Shown here in pieces: positions 16,701 through 24,729 of a DNA stretch of 64,000 bases (positions are counted from its first letter, which is position 1; every line of letters begins with the position of its first letter). A program made the translations under genes and the position numbers. The stretch is taken from positions 62,001 to 126,000 of the forward strand of contig JARLIS010000051.1 of the NCBI GenBank assembly GCA_031291615.1. The letters run 5' to 3'. The notes beneath the pieces are model-generated. The model was not told where the DNA came from. It searched no databases and saw only the letters and a list, made by a program, of their open reading frames with translations. Source of the stretch: Parvibaculum sp. (lineage in GTDB: Bacteria > Pseudomonadota > Alphaproteobacteria > Parvibaculales > Parvibaculaceae).

Positions 16701-18290
16701 ATGAAGCAGACATCACGCATCGCTTCCCTGTCTCCGGCATCGCCGATCGGCAGGCCGCTTTCCGCCGCCGGCAACCCTGCCCTGGAGGCCCATTTGTTGA
16801 CCGCTCAGAAGATCGCCGCATTGGGAAGCTGGGAGCTCGATCCGGGCGTGGGTGTGATGATGTGCTCGCCGGAGATGCGCCGTATCTTCGATTGCGATGC
16901 CGAGGCCGCCGATCTGTCACACATTCTCGACGCCATTCATCCGGAAGATCGCAAGAGCGTCCGGCAATGGTTCATGCCCGAGACGGTGGAAGACGGGTCG
17001 ATGGATGAATGCCGTTTCCGCATTCAGCGCGGCGACGATGAGGTTCGTCATCTTCATGGACGCCGGACCGTCGTGCCGGCCGAACGCGGCATCCGGATTG
17101 CCGGTACCGTTCTCGACATCAGCGAATATATCGCGGCGGAGCAAAAGCTCGGCGATCAGGCGGCACTCTATCGGGGCATGTTCGAACATGCGATCTGGGG
17201 CATATTCCAGACCACTTCCACCGGTCACTATCTCGCCGCCAATGCGGCGCTGGCGCGCATTTATGGATATGCCTCGCCCGACGCGATGCTTGAGGCGCTG
17301 ACCGATATCGGGCGTCAACTCTATGTCGATCCGGCGCGGCGCGACGAATTCATTCGCCTGATGAAGCGCGACGGCGTCGTTTCCGCCTTCGAGTCGCAGG
17401 TCTATCGCGCGGATGGCGCCGTCATCTGGATTTCGGAAAGCTGCCGCGAAGTTCGCACAGGTGCGGGCGAGCTGCTCTACTACGAAGGCACGGTGGAGGA
17501 CATCACGGAGCGCAAGCGCGCCGAAAGGGATTTGCAGGCGGCGAAGGAACAGGCGGAGGCCGCCAGCCGCGCCAAGTCCTCCTTTCTCGCCAATATGAGC
17601 CACGAACTCCGGACGCCGCTCAATGCCATTCTCGGCTTTTCGGAGATTTTGCGGGACCAGCTGCTCGGACCGCTCGGCGATGAGCGCTATCGCGAATATG
17701 CCGGCGACATTCACGGCAGCGGCAAGCATCTGCTCGAAGTCATCAACGACATTCTCGATCTGACGAAAATCGAAGCGGGCCATCTCGAACTCGATGAGCA
17801 GCCGGTCGATGTCGTGAGCATTCTCGCGGCCTGTGAGAGGTTTGTGGCGGACGGCGCCCGGCGGTCCGGGATCGGCCTGCGCGTCGAGCCGCCCGAAACC
17901 GATCTTTGCCTGCGTGTCGATCCGGTCCGGCTGAAACAGATTCTCCTCAATCTCCTCTCGAACGCGATCAAGTTCACGCCGGAGGGCGAGGTCGCGCTGA
18001 CCACAGGCTACTCCGACGATGGCGACTTCTGCTTCAGGATCGCCGATACCGGCATAGGCATGAGCGCGGACGACATTTCCAAGGCGCTGCTTCCCTTCCA
18101 GCAGATCGATACATCGCTTGCCCGACGCTATGAGGGGACCGGCCTCGGGCTGTCGCTCACCAAGTCGCTCGTCGAACTGCATGGCGGGACGCTCCATCTT
18201 GCCAGCGAGCCCAGGCGGGGAACCGTCGTCACGGTCGTCCTGCCGCGCTGGAGGATCGAGGACGTCGAAAGGCGCGCCATTTGCGGCTGA
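16701..18290 (+). CDS. Cytoplasmic PAS sensor histidine kinase
   Basis: This kinase of about 530 residues has no membrane segment. Two PAS-type sensor domains (about residues 35-145 and 155-285; the second ends with the PAC-like YYEGTVEDITERKRAE) precede the HisKA box FLANMSHELRTPLN with His301 and the HATPase domain (LLSNAIKFTPEGE, DTGIGM, GTGLGLSL). It is an orphan with no adjacent response regulator. A TTG at 16656 with GGGG upstream would add 15 residues; the ATG at 16701 has a weak ribosome site, so the start is open. It sits between the LysR cluster and the Anbu operon with no clear link to either. Confidence 0.85.
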   Translation: MKQTSRIASLSPASPIGRPLSAAGNPALEAHLLTAQKIAALGSWELDPGVGVMMCSPEMRRIFDCDAEAADLSHILDAIHPEDRKSVRQWFMPETVEDGSMDECRFRIQRGDDEVRHLHGRRTVVPAERGIRIAGTVLDISEYIAAEQKLGDQAALYRGMFEHAIWGIFQTTSTGHYLAANAALARIYGYASPDAMLEALTDIGRQLYVDPARRDEFIRLMKRDGVVSAFESQVYRADGAVIWISESCREVRTGAGELLYYEGTVEDITERKRAERDLQAAKEQAEAASRAKSSFLANMSHELRTPLNAILGFSEILRDQLLGPLGDERYREYAGDIHGSGKHLLEVINDILDLTKIEAGHLELDEQPVDVVSILAACERFVADGARRSGIGLRVEPPETDLCLRVDPVRLKQILLNLLSNAIKFTPEGEVALTTGYSDDGDFCFRIADTGIGMSADDISKALLPFQQIDTSLARRYEGTGLGLSLTKSLVELHGGTLHLASEPRRGTVVTVVLPRWRIEDVERRAICG

Positions 18291-18423
18291 GGCCGCCAAA
18301 CCCGGCGGAGAGTCCCCGCGCTGCCTCGTCCGGCGGCGGTCTGCCTATAAACTAGCCATACCCAAGGGTCCGAGGCGTTGCGAAGCCGCCATTCCGGGCT
18401 TCTTGCGGCTGGCATCGCTCTTG

Positions 18424-18470
18424 CTCCTGTCATGGGCGACGACGTTGCATGGCGTCGCCCATGACAGGAG
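18424..18470 (+). promoter_or_regulatory. Perfect 18-bp hairpin sequestering the ribosome binding site of the Anbu operon
   Basis: Positions 18424-18441 are the exact reverse complement of 18453-18470, with an 11-base loop. The 3' arm contains AGGAG (18466-18470), the ribosome site for the ATG at 18476. In RNA this stem would be very stable and would hide the SD sequence and two upstream ATGs (18449, 18461). As DNA it is also a long dyad that a repressor could bind. Either reading implies control of the first gene of the operon. Confidence 0.7.
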
Positions 18471-18475
18471 TTGCG

Positions 18476-19894
18476 ATGGGAGAGGCCATCTTCGACGAAA
18501 TGGGCCTCAACGGGGCGGAGGTGCGCCGCGCTTATCAAGGTTTGCGCGAGTGGCTCGATGAAACCCCGGCGGAAGTTCTTTCGCTGAGACGCGAGGAGGC
18601 GGAGACCTTCTTTCGCCGCATCGGCATCACCTTCGCCGTCTATGGCGAGGGCGGCGATCCGGAGCGCATCATCCCTTTCGACATCATTCCGCGCATTCTC
18701 GAAGCGGCGGAGTGGAAATATATTTCGGCGGGTCTCGTGCAGCGGGTGCGGGCGCTCAACGCCTTCATCGGCGATGTCTATGGCGCGCAGGAAATCGTGC
18801 GCGCCGGGCTCGTACCGCTCGACCAGATCATTCTCAACGAGACCTATCAGCACCAGATGCAGGGCGTGCAGGTGCCTGCCGGCGTCTATACGCATGTCTC
18901 GGGCATCGACATGGTGCGCGTGGGGCCTGAGGAGTTCTACGTTCTCGAAGACAATGTGCGCACGCCATCCGGCGTTTCCTACATGCTCGAGAACCGCGAG
19001 ATCACCATGCGGCTCTTTCCCGAGCTTTTTTCGCGGCACAATGTGGCGCCCGTCGATCATTATTGCGACGACCTGCTGGTCACGCTCTCCTCGGTGCGGC
19101 CGCGCAATTGCGACGACGATCCGACCGTCGCGCTGCTGACGCCCGGGATATACAACAGCGCCTATTACGAGCATTCCTTTCTTGCCGACCAGATGGGCGT
19201 CGAGCTTGTCGAGGGGCCTGACCTCTATGTGAAGGACGACATCGTCTATATGCGCACGACCGAAGGGCCGAAGCGCGTCGATGTGATCTACCGCCGCGTC
19301 GATGACGATTATCTCGATCCGCTGGCCTTCCGTCCGGATTCGATGCTGGGCGCCGCAGGGCTGATGAATGCCTATCGCGAGGGGAATGTGACGCTCGCCA
19401 ATGCGGTGGGCGCGGGCATCGCCGACGACAAGTCGACCTATACCTATGTGCCGGCCATGATCGAGTTCTATCTCGGCGAAAAGCCGATCCTGCGCAATGT
19501 GCCGACCTATCGCTGCAGCGAGCCCGATGATTACGCCTATGTCATCGAACGGCTGGACGAGCTTGTGGTGAAGCAGGTCCATGGCTCGGGCGGATACGGG
19601 ATGCTTGTCGGGCCCAAGGCGACGCGGGCGGAGCTCGCCGTTTTCACCCAGCTTCTCAAGGCCTCGCCGGAGAAATATATCGCGCAGCCGACGCTGGCGC
19701 TCTCCACTTGCCCGACCTTCGTCAATGAAGGCGTCGCGCCGCGCCATGTCGATCTCAGACCCTTCGTTCTTGCGGGCACGGAAATTCGCGTCGTTCCGGG
19801 CGGACTCACGCGTGTCGCATTGCGCGAGGGCTCGCTCGTCGTCAATTCAAGTCAGGGTGGCGGCACCAAGGATACCTGGGTGCTGCGAGAGTAG
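18476..19894 (+). CDS. Circularly permuted ATP-grasp protein of the Anbu operon
   Basis: This protein of about 472 residues belongs to the circularly permuted ATP-grasp type 2 family (formerly DUF404/DUF407). Recognisable segments are VLEDNVRTPSGVSYMLENR, the GIYNSAYYEHSFLADQMGVEL region, LVVKQVHGSGGYGM and FVLAGTEIRVVPGGLTRVA. Family members are predicted to form peptide-like bonds (amidoligases), and this one leads the conserved ATP-grasp/alpha-E/transglutaminase/Anbu operon. The start chosen is ATG 18476, five bases after AGGAG; the longer frame from 18449 lies in the hairpin loop and has no SD sequence. The alpha-E gene follows after 12 bases. The biochemical product is not known. Confidence 0.9.
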   Translation: MGEAIFDEMGLNGAEVRRAYQGLREWLDETPAEVLSLRREEAETFFRRIGITFAVYGEGGDPERIIPFDIIPRILEAAEWKYISAGLVQRVRALNAFIGDVYGAQEIVRAGLVPLDQIILNETYQHQMQGVQVPAGVYTHVSGIDMVRVGPEEFYVLEDNVRTPSGVSYMLENREITMRLFPELFSRHNVAPVDHYCDDLLVTLSSVRPRNCDDDPTVALLTPGIYNSAYYEHSFLADQMGVELVEGPDLYVKDDIVYMRTTEGPKRVDVIYRRVDDDYLDPLAFRPDSMLGAAGLMNAYREGNVTLANAVGAGIADDKSTYTYVPAMIEFYLGEKPILRNVPTYRCSEPDDYAYVIERLDELVVKQVHGSGGYGMLVGPKATRAELAVFTQLLKASPEKYIAQPTLALSTCPTFVNEGVAPRHVDLRPFVLAGTEIRVVPGGLTRVALREGSLVVNSSQGGGTKDTWVLRE

Positions 19895-19906
19895 AGTGTA
19901 AAGCCG

Positions 19907-20848
19907 ATGCTGAGCCGGACCGCCGACAGTCTCTACTGGATAGCCCGCTACATGGAGCGTGCGGAGAACCTCGCCCGCATCCTACGGGTCACCGACAGGT
20001 TGTCGCTGATGCCGCAGGGCGGCGAGAGCGGCGGCAGCGAATGGCACTCGACCGTCGTCGTCTCCGATTGCGAGGAAGGCTTCTACCGCAAATATAATGA
20101 CGCGACGCCGGAGCATGTGATCTCCTACCTCGCCTTCGATCCCGACAATCCCTCCAGCATCCGGCGTTGCATCGAGGCGGCGCGGCACAATGCGCGCGCG
20201 GTGCGCACCGCGCTTACGACCGAGCAATGGGAAAGCCTCAACGCGACCTGGCTGGAGCTTGCCCTTATCCAGGAAAACCGGATGCGGGGGAGCGGGCTCC
20301 ATCGCTTCCTCGACTGGGTGCGCGACCGCTCGCTCCTCTTTCACGGCGGCACGGTTGCGACCATGCTCCGGCGCGACAGCTATCACTTCATGCAGCTCGG
20401 CACCTTCATGGAGCGGGGCGACAATACGGCCCGCATTCTCGATGTGAAATATCACGTGCTGTTGCCGGAGCATGCGGAGGTTGGCGGCGGTATTGACTAT
20501 TACCAATGGGCGTCGATCCTGCGCGCGGTTTCGGGCTATCGCAGCTATCACGTCCTCTACAAGGAGGGCATTCGCCCCTGGCTCATCGCCGAATTCCTGA
20601 TCATGCGCGAGCAGATGCCGCGTTCGCTCATCAGCTCGACGGCGCGCATCAAGGATTGCCTCGACAATCTCGGCGAGGAATACGGGCAGCGGCATGAATG
20701 CCATCGCCTTGCGGGCCAGTATTATTCGCAGCTTCGCTTCGGCAAGGTCGGCGACGTGTTTCATCAGGGCTTGCACGAGTTTCTTACGCGCTACATCGAG
20801 CAGAACAACCAGCTGGGCGTCGAGATCAGCCGCAGCTATCTGATGTAG
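19907..20848 (+). CDS. Alpha-E domain-containing protein (DUF403)
   Basis: The 313-residue all-alpha protein begins LSRTADSLYWIARYMERAEN, the hallmark of the alpha-E (DUF403) family, with the repeated ERGDNTARILDVKYHVLLP segment near residue 170. Members almost always sit beside a permuted ATP-grasp protein and a transglutaminase-like protein, as here. The alpha-E protein is presumed to be a scaffold or carrier in a peptide-modification pathway, with no direct biochemical proof. It is the second gene of the four-gene unit; the next start is eight bases after its stop. Confidence 0.92.
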   Translation: MLSRTADSLYWIARYMERAENLARILRVTDRLSLMPQGGESGGSEWHSTVVVSDCEEGFYRKYNDATPEHVISYLAFDPDNPSSIRRCIEAARHNARAVRTALTTEQWESLNATWLELALIQENRMRGSGLHRFLDWVRDRSLLFHGGTVATMLRRDSYHFMQLGTFMERGDNTARILDVKYHVLLPEHAEVGGGIDYYQWASILRAVSGYRSYHVLYKEGIRPWLIAEFLIMREQMPRSLISSTARIKDCLDNLGEEYGQRHECHRLAGQYYSQLRFGKVGDVFHQGLHEFLTRYIEQNNQLGVEISRSYLM

Positions 20849-20856
20849 GGTGGAGC

Positions 20857-21678
20857 ATGAAATTCCTGATCGAGCATGAGTCGAGCTACCACTATTCCGA
20901 GCCGGTCGCGCATACGATCCAGGCGCTGCATCTGCGTCCGCTGGATACGCCCAGCCAGAAGGTGCATAGCTGGCAGATCAAGGTGCCCCAGAGCGCCGCT
21001 CTGAAAGAGACGCGCGACGTCTATGGCAATGCCTTGCAGATGCTCTGCATCGAGCGGCCGCATAGCGAGATCGCGATCCGGGTGTCGGGTGTCGTCGAGA
21101 CATTCGGCGCGGACTGGGGCCTTGCGACGACGGTGGAACGCTTCGTGCCGCGCTTCTTCCTGCGCCGGACCATGCTCACACAGCATGACGAGAGCATAGC
21201 GGTGCTGACGGCGGATGCCGTGGCCGCGTCCGACGGAACGACGCTCGACACGGCTCACCGGCTGATGAACGCAATCCGCGCCGCGATCGACTACCGTCCC
21301 GGCACGACCGATGTTGCGACGACGGCGTCCGAGGCGCTCGCCGCCGGTTCGGGTGTCTGTCAGGACCATGCCCATGTCTTCATTTCGGCGGCGCGGCTTG
21401 CCGGCATTCCGGCGCGTTATGTGAGCGGCTATCTCTGCACCGGCAGCGCGGTCGACGACGATGCGGGCCATGCCTGGGCGGAGGCCCATATCGAGGGGTT
21501 GGGATGGGTCGGCTTCGACGTCGCCAACTGCATCTGCCCGACCGACGCCTATGTGCGCGTCGCCTATGGCCTCGATTATCTGGAAGCGGCGCCCATTCGC
21601 GGGTTGCGGCGCGGCGGCGGGCAGGAAACAATGACAGTGCGCCTCAAAGTGGCCGAGGGCGCGTCCCAACAACAATAG
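20857..21678 (+). CDS. Transglutaminase-like cysteine protease family protein
   Basis: The 273-residue protein begins MKFLIEHESSYHYSEPV, typical of bacterial transglutaminase-like proteins with an N-terminal beta domain. The catalytic triad can be read as Cys in GSGVCQDHAHVF, His in DDDAGHAWAEAH and Asp in WVGFDVANC. It probably acts as a peptidase or an amide-bond enzyme in the cytoplasm, as no signal peptide is seen. The ATG at 20857 follows an AGGGTGGAG ribosome site. It is gene three of the Anbu operon, 25 bases before the peptidase gene. Confidence 0.92.
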   Translation: MKFLIEHESSYHYSEPVAHTIQALHLRPLDTPSQKVHSWQIKVPQSAALKETRDVYGNALQMLCIERPHSEIAIRVSGVVETFGADWGLATTVERFVPRFFLRRTMLTQHDESIAVLTADAVAASDGTTLDTAHRLMNAIRAAIDYRPGTTDVATTASEALAAGSGVCQDHAHVFISAARLAGIPARYVSGYLCTGSAVDDDAGHAWAEAHIEGLGWVGFDVANCICPTDAYVRVAYGLDYLEAAPIRGLRRGGGQETMTVRLKVAEGASQQQ

Positions 21679-21703
21679 ACGGCCCGCCGGGAACCTGGTT
21701 CAG

Positions 21704-22447
21704 ATGACCTACTGCGTTGCGCTTCGCCTTCGAGGCGGCCTCGTTATGCTTGCTGACACGCGCACCAATGCGGGCGTCGACAATATTTCCACCTTCCGCA
21801 AGCTTACCGTGCTCGAGCATCCGGGCGAGCGCGTCGTCGGCATCATGACGGCGGGCAATCTCGCGCTCTCGCAGGCCGTGGTGAACATGGCGTTGGAGGA
21901 GGGCGTCTCGCTGCATGAGGGCGAGCCCAAGGAGACGCTGCATACGGTTCCGAGCATGGTGCGCGCGGCGCAGCTCATGGGGCAGGCGGTGCGCGAGATC
22001 TACCGGGTGGACGGGCCGTCGCTCGAAGCGCAGGCGGGCGATTTCAACGTCTCGATATTGCTCGGTGGCCAGATCGGCAATGGGCGACTGCGGCTCTTCC
22101 AGATCTATGCGGCGGGCAATTATATCGAAGCGACCGAGGACACGCCCTATCTCCAGATCGGCGAGCATAAATATGGCAAGCCGATCATCGACCGCGCGGC
22201 GACATTCGACACGGATGTGGGCGATGCGCTGAAGCTCGCGCTCATCTCGATGGACTCGACCATGCGATCGAACCTCTCGGTCGGAATGCCCATCGACCTT
22301 CTCGTCTATCGCAAGGATGCGCTTTCGGTCGGCCTCTCCCGGCGCATCAAGGATGACGACGTCTATTTTCGCGGTCTGCGCCAGTCATGGTCGGATGCGC
22401 TCACCCGGGCCTATCAGGCGATACCCGGACCCGACTGGGCGTTCTGA
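21704..22447 (+). CDS. Anbu, proteasome-type peptidase (ancestral beta-subunit, family T1)
   Basis: This 247-residue protein belongs to the bacterial proteasome-related Anbu family, relatives of HslV and the 20S beta subunit. It starts MTYCVALRLRGGLVMLADTR; after Met removal Thr2 would be the N-terminal nucleophile. Other conserved points are GVDNISTFRKL (with Lys33) and the glycine-rich ILLGGQIG. Anbu structures form open helical or ring assemblies and proteolytic activity is disputed. The operon partners (ATP-grasp, alpha-E, transglutaminase) are the known companions. The SD sequence is weak, so translation may depend on coupling to the upstream gene. A terminator-like hairpin follows. Confidence 0.93.
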   Translation: MTYCVALRLRGGLVMLADTRTNAGVDNISTFRKLTVLEHPGERVVGIMTAGNLALSQAVVNMALEEGVSLHEGEPKETLHTVPSMVRAAQLMGQAVREIYRVDGPSLEAQAGDFNVSILLGGQIGNGRLRLFQIYAAGNYIEATEDTPYLQIGEHKYGKPIIDRAATFDTDVGDALKLALISMDSTMRSNLSVGMPIDLLVYRKDALSVGLSRRIKDDDVYFRGLRQSWSDALTRAYQAIPGPDWAF

Positions 22448-22502
22448 CGCGCGCGCATTTACGGCGCACAGCGATTGGGCATCCGCACAAAATTGAGGCC
22501 GC

Positions 22503-22558
22503 ATTTGCGCGGCCGTCGCCGGGACGCGTCGCGCGACGCGCGCAAATCACGGGTTTTT
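22503..22558 (+). terminator. Terminator-like hairpin after the Anbu operon
   Basis: ATTTGCGCG (22503-22511) pairs perfectly with CGCGCAAAT (22539-22547). Inside lies a 14-bp palindrome (22526-22539), and TTTTT occurs at 22554-22558, seven bases beyond the stem. It probably ends the Anbu transcript, which would leave the riboswitch operon with its own promoter in the roughly 40 bases before the aptamer. Confidence 0.55.
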
Positions 22559-22592
22559 CATCTGGCCCATGCCTTGCAGTTCATGACATCGG

Positions 22593-22702
22593 CAGCGGCT
22601 AGGGTTCCGGCTTACCTCATCTGAGGCGAGTGCTGGTCCGAGAGCCGCAGCCTGACCGGTGAACAGCGGTCAGGTACACGGCGGGACAAAAGCCCGGGAG
22701 AC
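22593..22702 (+). ncRNA. Guanidine-I (ykkC) riboswitch aptamer
   Basis: The aptamer shows the conserved ykkC/guanidine-I blocks in order: CTAGGGTTCCGG (22599-22610), GGTCCGAGAG (22635-22644), ACACGG (22676-22681) and GGGACAAAAGCCCGGGAGA (22683-22701). Pairing supports the fold. GCGGCT (22595-22600) pairs with AGCCGC (22643-22648), CCTC with GAGG (22615-22626), and CCTGACCG (22651-22658) with CGGTCAGG (22667-22674). This class senses free guanidinium and switches genes on. It lies directly before the transporter and carboxylase operon. The subtype (guanidine rather than ppGpp or PRPP, which use ykkC variants) is supported by the downstream genes. Confidence 0.93.
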
Positions 22703-22706
22703 GGAC

Positions 22707-22791
22707 GTAATGCGAGGATTGGCATTACACGCCGCCTCGTCACGCCAATCCTCCGACTTGGACGAACTCAAACGGTTCGGAGGACATCTAT
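22707..22791 (+). promoter_or_regulatory. Riboswitch expression platform controlling the ribosome site
   Basis: Three competing stems can be read. Stem A is 22707-22713 with 22722-22728. Stem B is a perfect 10-bp pairing of 22714-22723 with 22744-22753. Stem C pairs CCTCCGA (22750-22756) with TCGGAGG (22777-22783), the SD sequence eight bases before the ATG at 22792. B and C share 22750-22753, so B frees the SD and C hides it. There is no T-run, so control is probably translational. How the aptamer selects B is inferred. Confidence 0.7.
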
Positions 22792-23862
22792 ATGAAAGCC
22801 GCTTCCAGATTAGCCACCATCGCATTGGCGCTTGCCGCGACGGTCGCCGCTTCGATCGCGCCGGCCGAGGCCGCGCCCAAGACGGAATTCAAGATCGCCT
22901 GGTCGATCTATGTCGGCTGGATGCCCTGGGGCTGGGCCTCCGACAACGGCATCGTCAAGAAGTGGGCCGACAAATACGGCATCAAGATCAAGGTCGTGCA
23001 GTTCAACGACTATATCGAGTCCATCAACCAGTATACCGCCGGCTCCTTCGACGGCGTGACCGCGACCAACATGGACACGCTGGCGATCCCCTCCGTCGGC
23101 GGTGTCGACACCACCGCCGTGATCGTCGGCGACTATTCGAACGGCAATGACGCGCTGATCCTGAAGGATCAGACGAAGCTCGCCGACGTCAAGGGCCAGA
23201 AGATCAACCTCGTGCAGTTCTCCGTGTCGCACTACCTGCTCGACCGGGCGCTCGAATCCGCCGGGTTGACGGAAAAGGATGTTTCCGTCGTCAACACGTC
23301 GGATGCCGACATGGTGGCCGCGTGGAAAACGCCTCAGGTCACATCCGTCGTCACATGGAACCCGATCGTCCAGACAATCATGGCCGACAAGAGCGCGCAT
23401 GAGGTTTTCGACTCCTCGAAAATCCCCGGCGAGATTCAGGACCTCATGGTGGTGAATACGCAGACGCTGAAGGACAATCCGGCGCTTGGAAAGGCGCTCG
23501 TCGGCATCTGGTACGAAACGCTGAAGATCATGGAAAGCGATACGGCCGAAGGCAAGGCCGCGCGCACCGCCATGGCGACGGCGTCCGGCGCCGATCTCGC
23601 CGGCTTCGAGGATCAGCTGAAGACGACGAAGCTTTTCTCGACGCCAGAAAACGCCGTCGCCTTCACCGATGGCGATCTCGCCCCGATCATGGACAAGGTG
23701 CGGAAGTTCCTCTTCGACCACGGGCTTCTCGGCAATGGCGCCGCGTCGGCCGACGTCGTCGGCATCCAGCTCGCCGATGGCAGGATCCTCGGCGACAAGA
23801 CGAAGGTGAAGTTTCGCTTCGACGACACCTACATGAAGCTCGCCGCTGAAGGAAGGCTTTGA
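22792..23862 (+). CDS. ABC transporter substrate-binding protein, guanidine/urea-carboxylase-associated
   Basis: This 356-residue periplasmic protein has a signal peptide cleaved near AEAA and an SsuA/THI5-like fold. It belongs to the urea-carboxylase-related transporter family found with DUF1989 proteins, and as the first gene behind a guanidine-I riboswitch it most likely binds guanidinium. The strong SD TCGGAGG is the one controlled by the expression platform. It is followed by permease and ATPase genes. The paralogue at 15331-16413 is about 6.4 kb upstream and aligns throughout. Ligand identity is inferred from context. Confidence 0.92.
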   Translation: MKAASRLATIALALAATVAASIAPAEAAPKTEFKIAWSIYVGWMPWGWASDNGIVKKWADKYGIKIKVVQFNDYIESINQYTAGSFDGVTATNMDTLAIPSVGGVDTTAVIVGDYSNGNDALILKDQTKLADVKGQKINLVQFSVSHYLLDRALESAGLTEKDVSVVNTSDADMVAAWKTPQVTSVVTWNPIVQTIMADKSAHEVFDSSKIPGEIQDLMVVNTQTLKDNPALGKALVGIWYETLKIMESDTAEGKAARTAMATASGADLAGFEDQLKTTKLFSTPENAVAFTDGDLAPIMDKVRKFLFDHGLLGNGAASADVVGIQLADGRILGDKTKVKFRFDDTYMKLAAEGRL

Positions 23863-23898
23863 CGGCTGCGTAACGGTCTTTCGAAGAACGGGTCAACC

Positions 23899-24717
23899 AT
23901 GCGTCGTTTCATCAACCGGCATCCGGACACGCTCAGCAGGCTTCTCCTTGCGGCGCTGCCCTTTCTGCTGGTGTTCATCGCTTACGCAATCGCCTCCGAG
24001 GCGCGTCTCGCCGTCAATCCCGACGACAAGATACTGCCCGGCTGGTCGACCATCGAAGCGGCGATCCAGCGCATGGCGTTTCTGCCCGATCTCCGGACGG
24101 GCGACTATCTGCTCCTGACCGACACGATGGCGAGCCTCGGGCGGCTCGCCATCGGCGTCGCCATTGCGACCGTCATCGGCGGCATCGTCGGCATTCTTCA
24201 GGGGCTCATCCCCTTCTTCCGGGCGATGCTGGCGAACTTCACCAGCGTTGTCGCGATGATCCCGCCGCTCGCCGTGCTCCCGATCCTCTTCATCGCCTTC
24301 GGTCTCGGCGAAGCCTCGAAGATCGTGCTGATCGTCGTCGGCATCGTGCCTTACATCATTCGCGACCTCGCGCTGCGCACCGAGGAAATTCCGCATGAAG
24401 AGATCATCAAGGCGCAAACGCTCGGCGCTTCGACCTGGCAGATCATTCTGCGCATCGTCGTGCCGCAGATGATGCCGAGGCTCATCGATTCCGTGCGGCT
24501 CTCGCTCGGCGCGGCCTGGCTCTACCTCATCGCGGCCGAGGCCATCGCGGCCGAATCCGGCCTCGGCTACCGCATCTTCCTGATGCGGCGCTATCTCGCG
24601 ATGGATGTGATCCTGCCTTACGTCGTCTGGATCACTTTTCTCGCCTTTTCGCTCGATTTCATCCTGCGCGTCGTGCAGCGGATTGCCTTCCGCTGGATGT
24701 ATCGCGGGCAATCCTAA
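23899..24717 (+). CDS. ABC transporter permease
   Basis: This inner-membrane permease of 272 residues has about six transmembrane helices and the BPD-type EAA loop (EEIIKAQTLGASTWQIILRI), which couples to the ATPase. It belongs to the nitrate/sulfonate/taurine (SsuC/TauC) type. It lies between the binding protein and the ATPase of the riboswitch operon, so it should import guanidinium, and may also serve the upstream binding-protein paralogue. The start ATG follows about 36 bases after the preceding gene. Confidence 0.93.
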   Translation: MRRFINRHPDTLSRLLLAALPFLLVFIAYAIASEARLAVNPDDKILPGWSTIEAAIQRMAFLPDLRTGDYLLLTDTMASLGRLAIGVAIATVIGGIVGILQGLIPFFRAMLANFTSVVAMIPPLAVLPILFIAFGLGEASKIVLIVVGIVPYIIRDLALRTEEIPHEEIIKAQTLGASTWQIILRIVVPQMMPRLIDSVRLSLGAAWLYLIAAEAIAAESGLGYRIFLMRRYLAMDVILPYVVWITFLAFSLDFILRVVQRIAFRWMYRGQS

Positions 24718-24729
24718 GGTCGTGCCTCC

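Noticed and set aside
18449..18475. ATG 18449 or 18461 as start of the ATP-grasp gene
   Set aside because: Both fall in the loop or arm of the perfect hairpin and lack an SD; ATG 18476 is five bases after AGGAG and begins the conserved protein.
22593..22702. Reading the ykkC-type RNA as a ppGpp or PRPP variant
   Set aside because: Those variants precede amino acid or purine genes; here the operon is guanidine-specific and the guanidine-I sequence blocks are intact.
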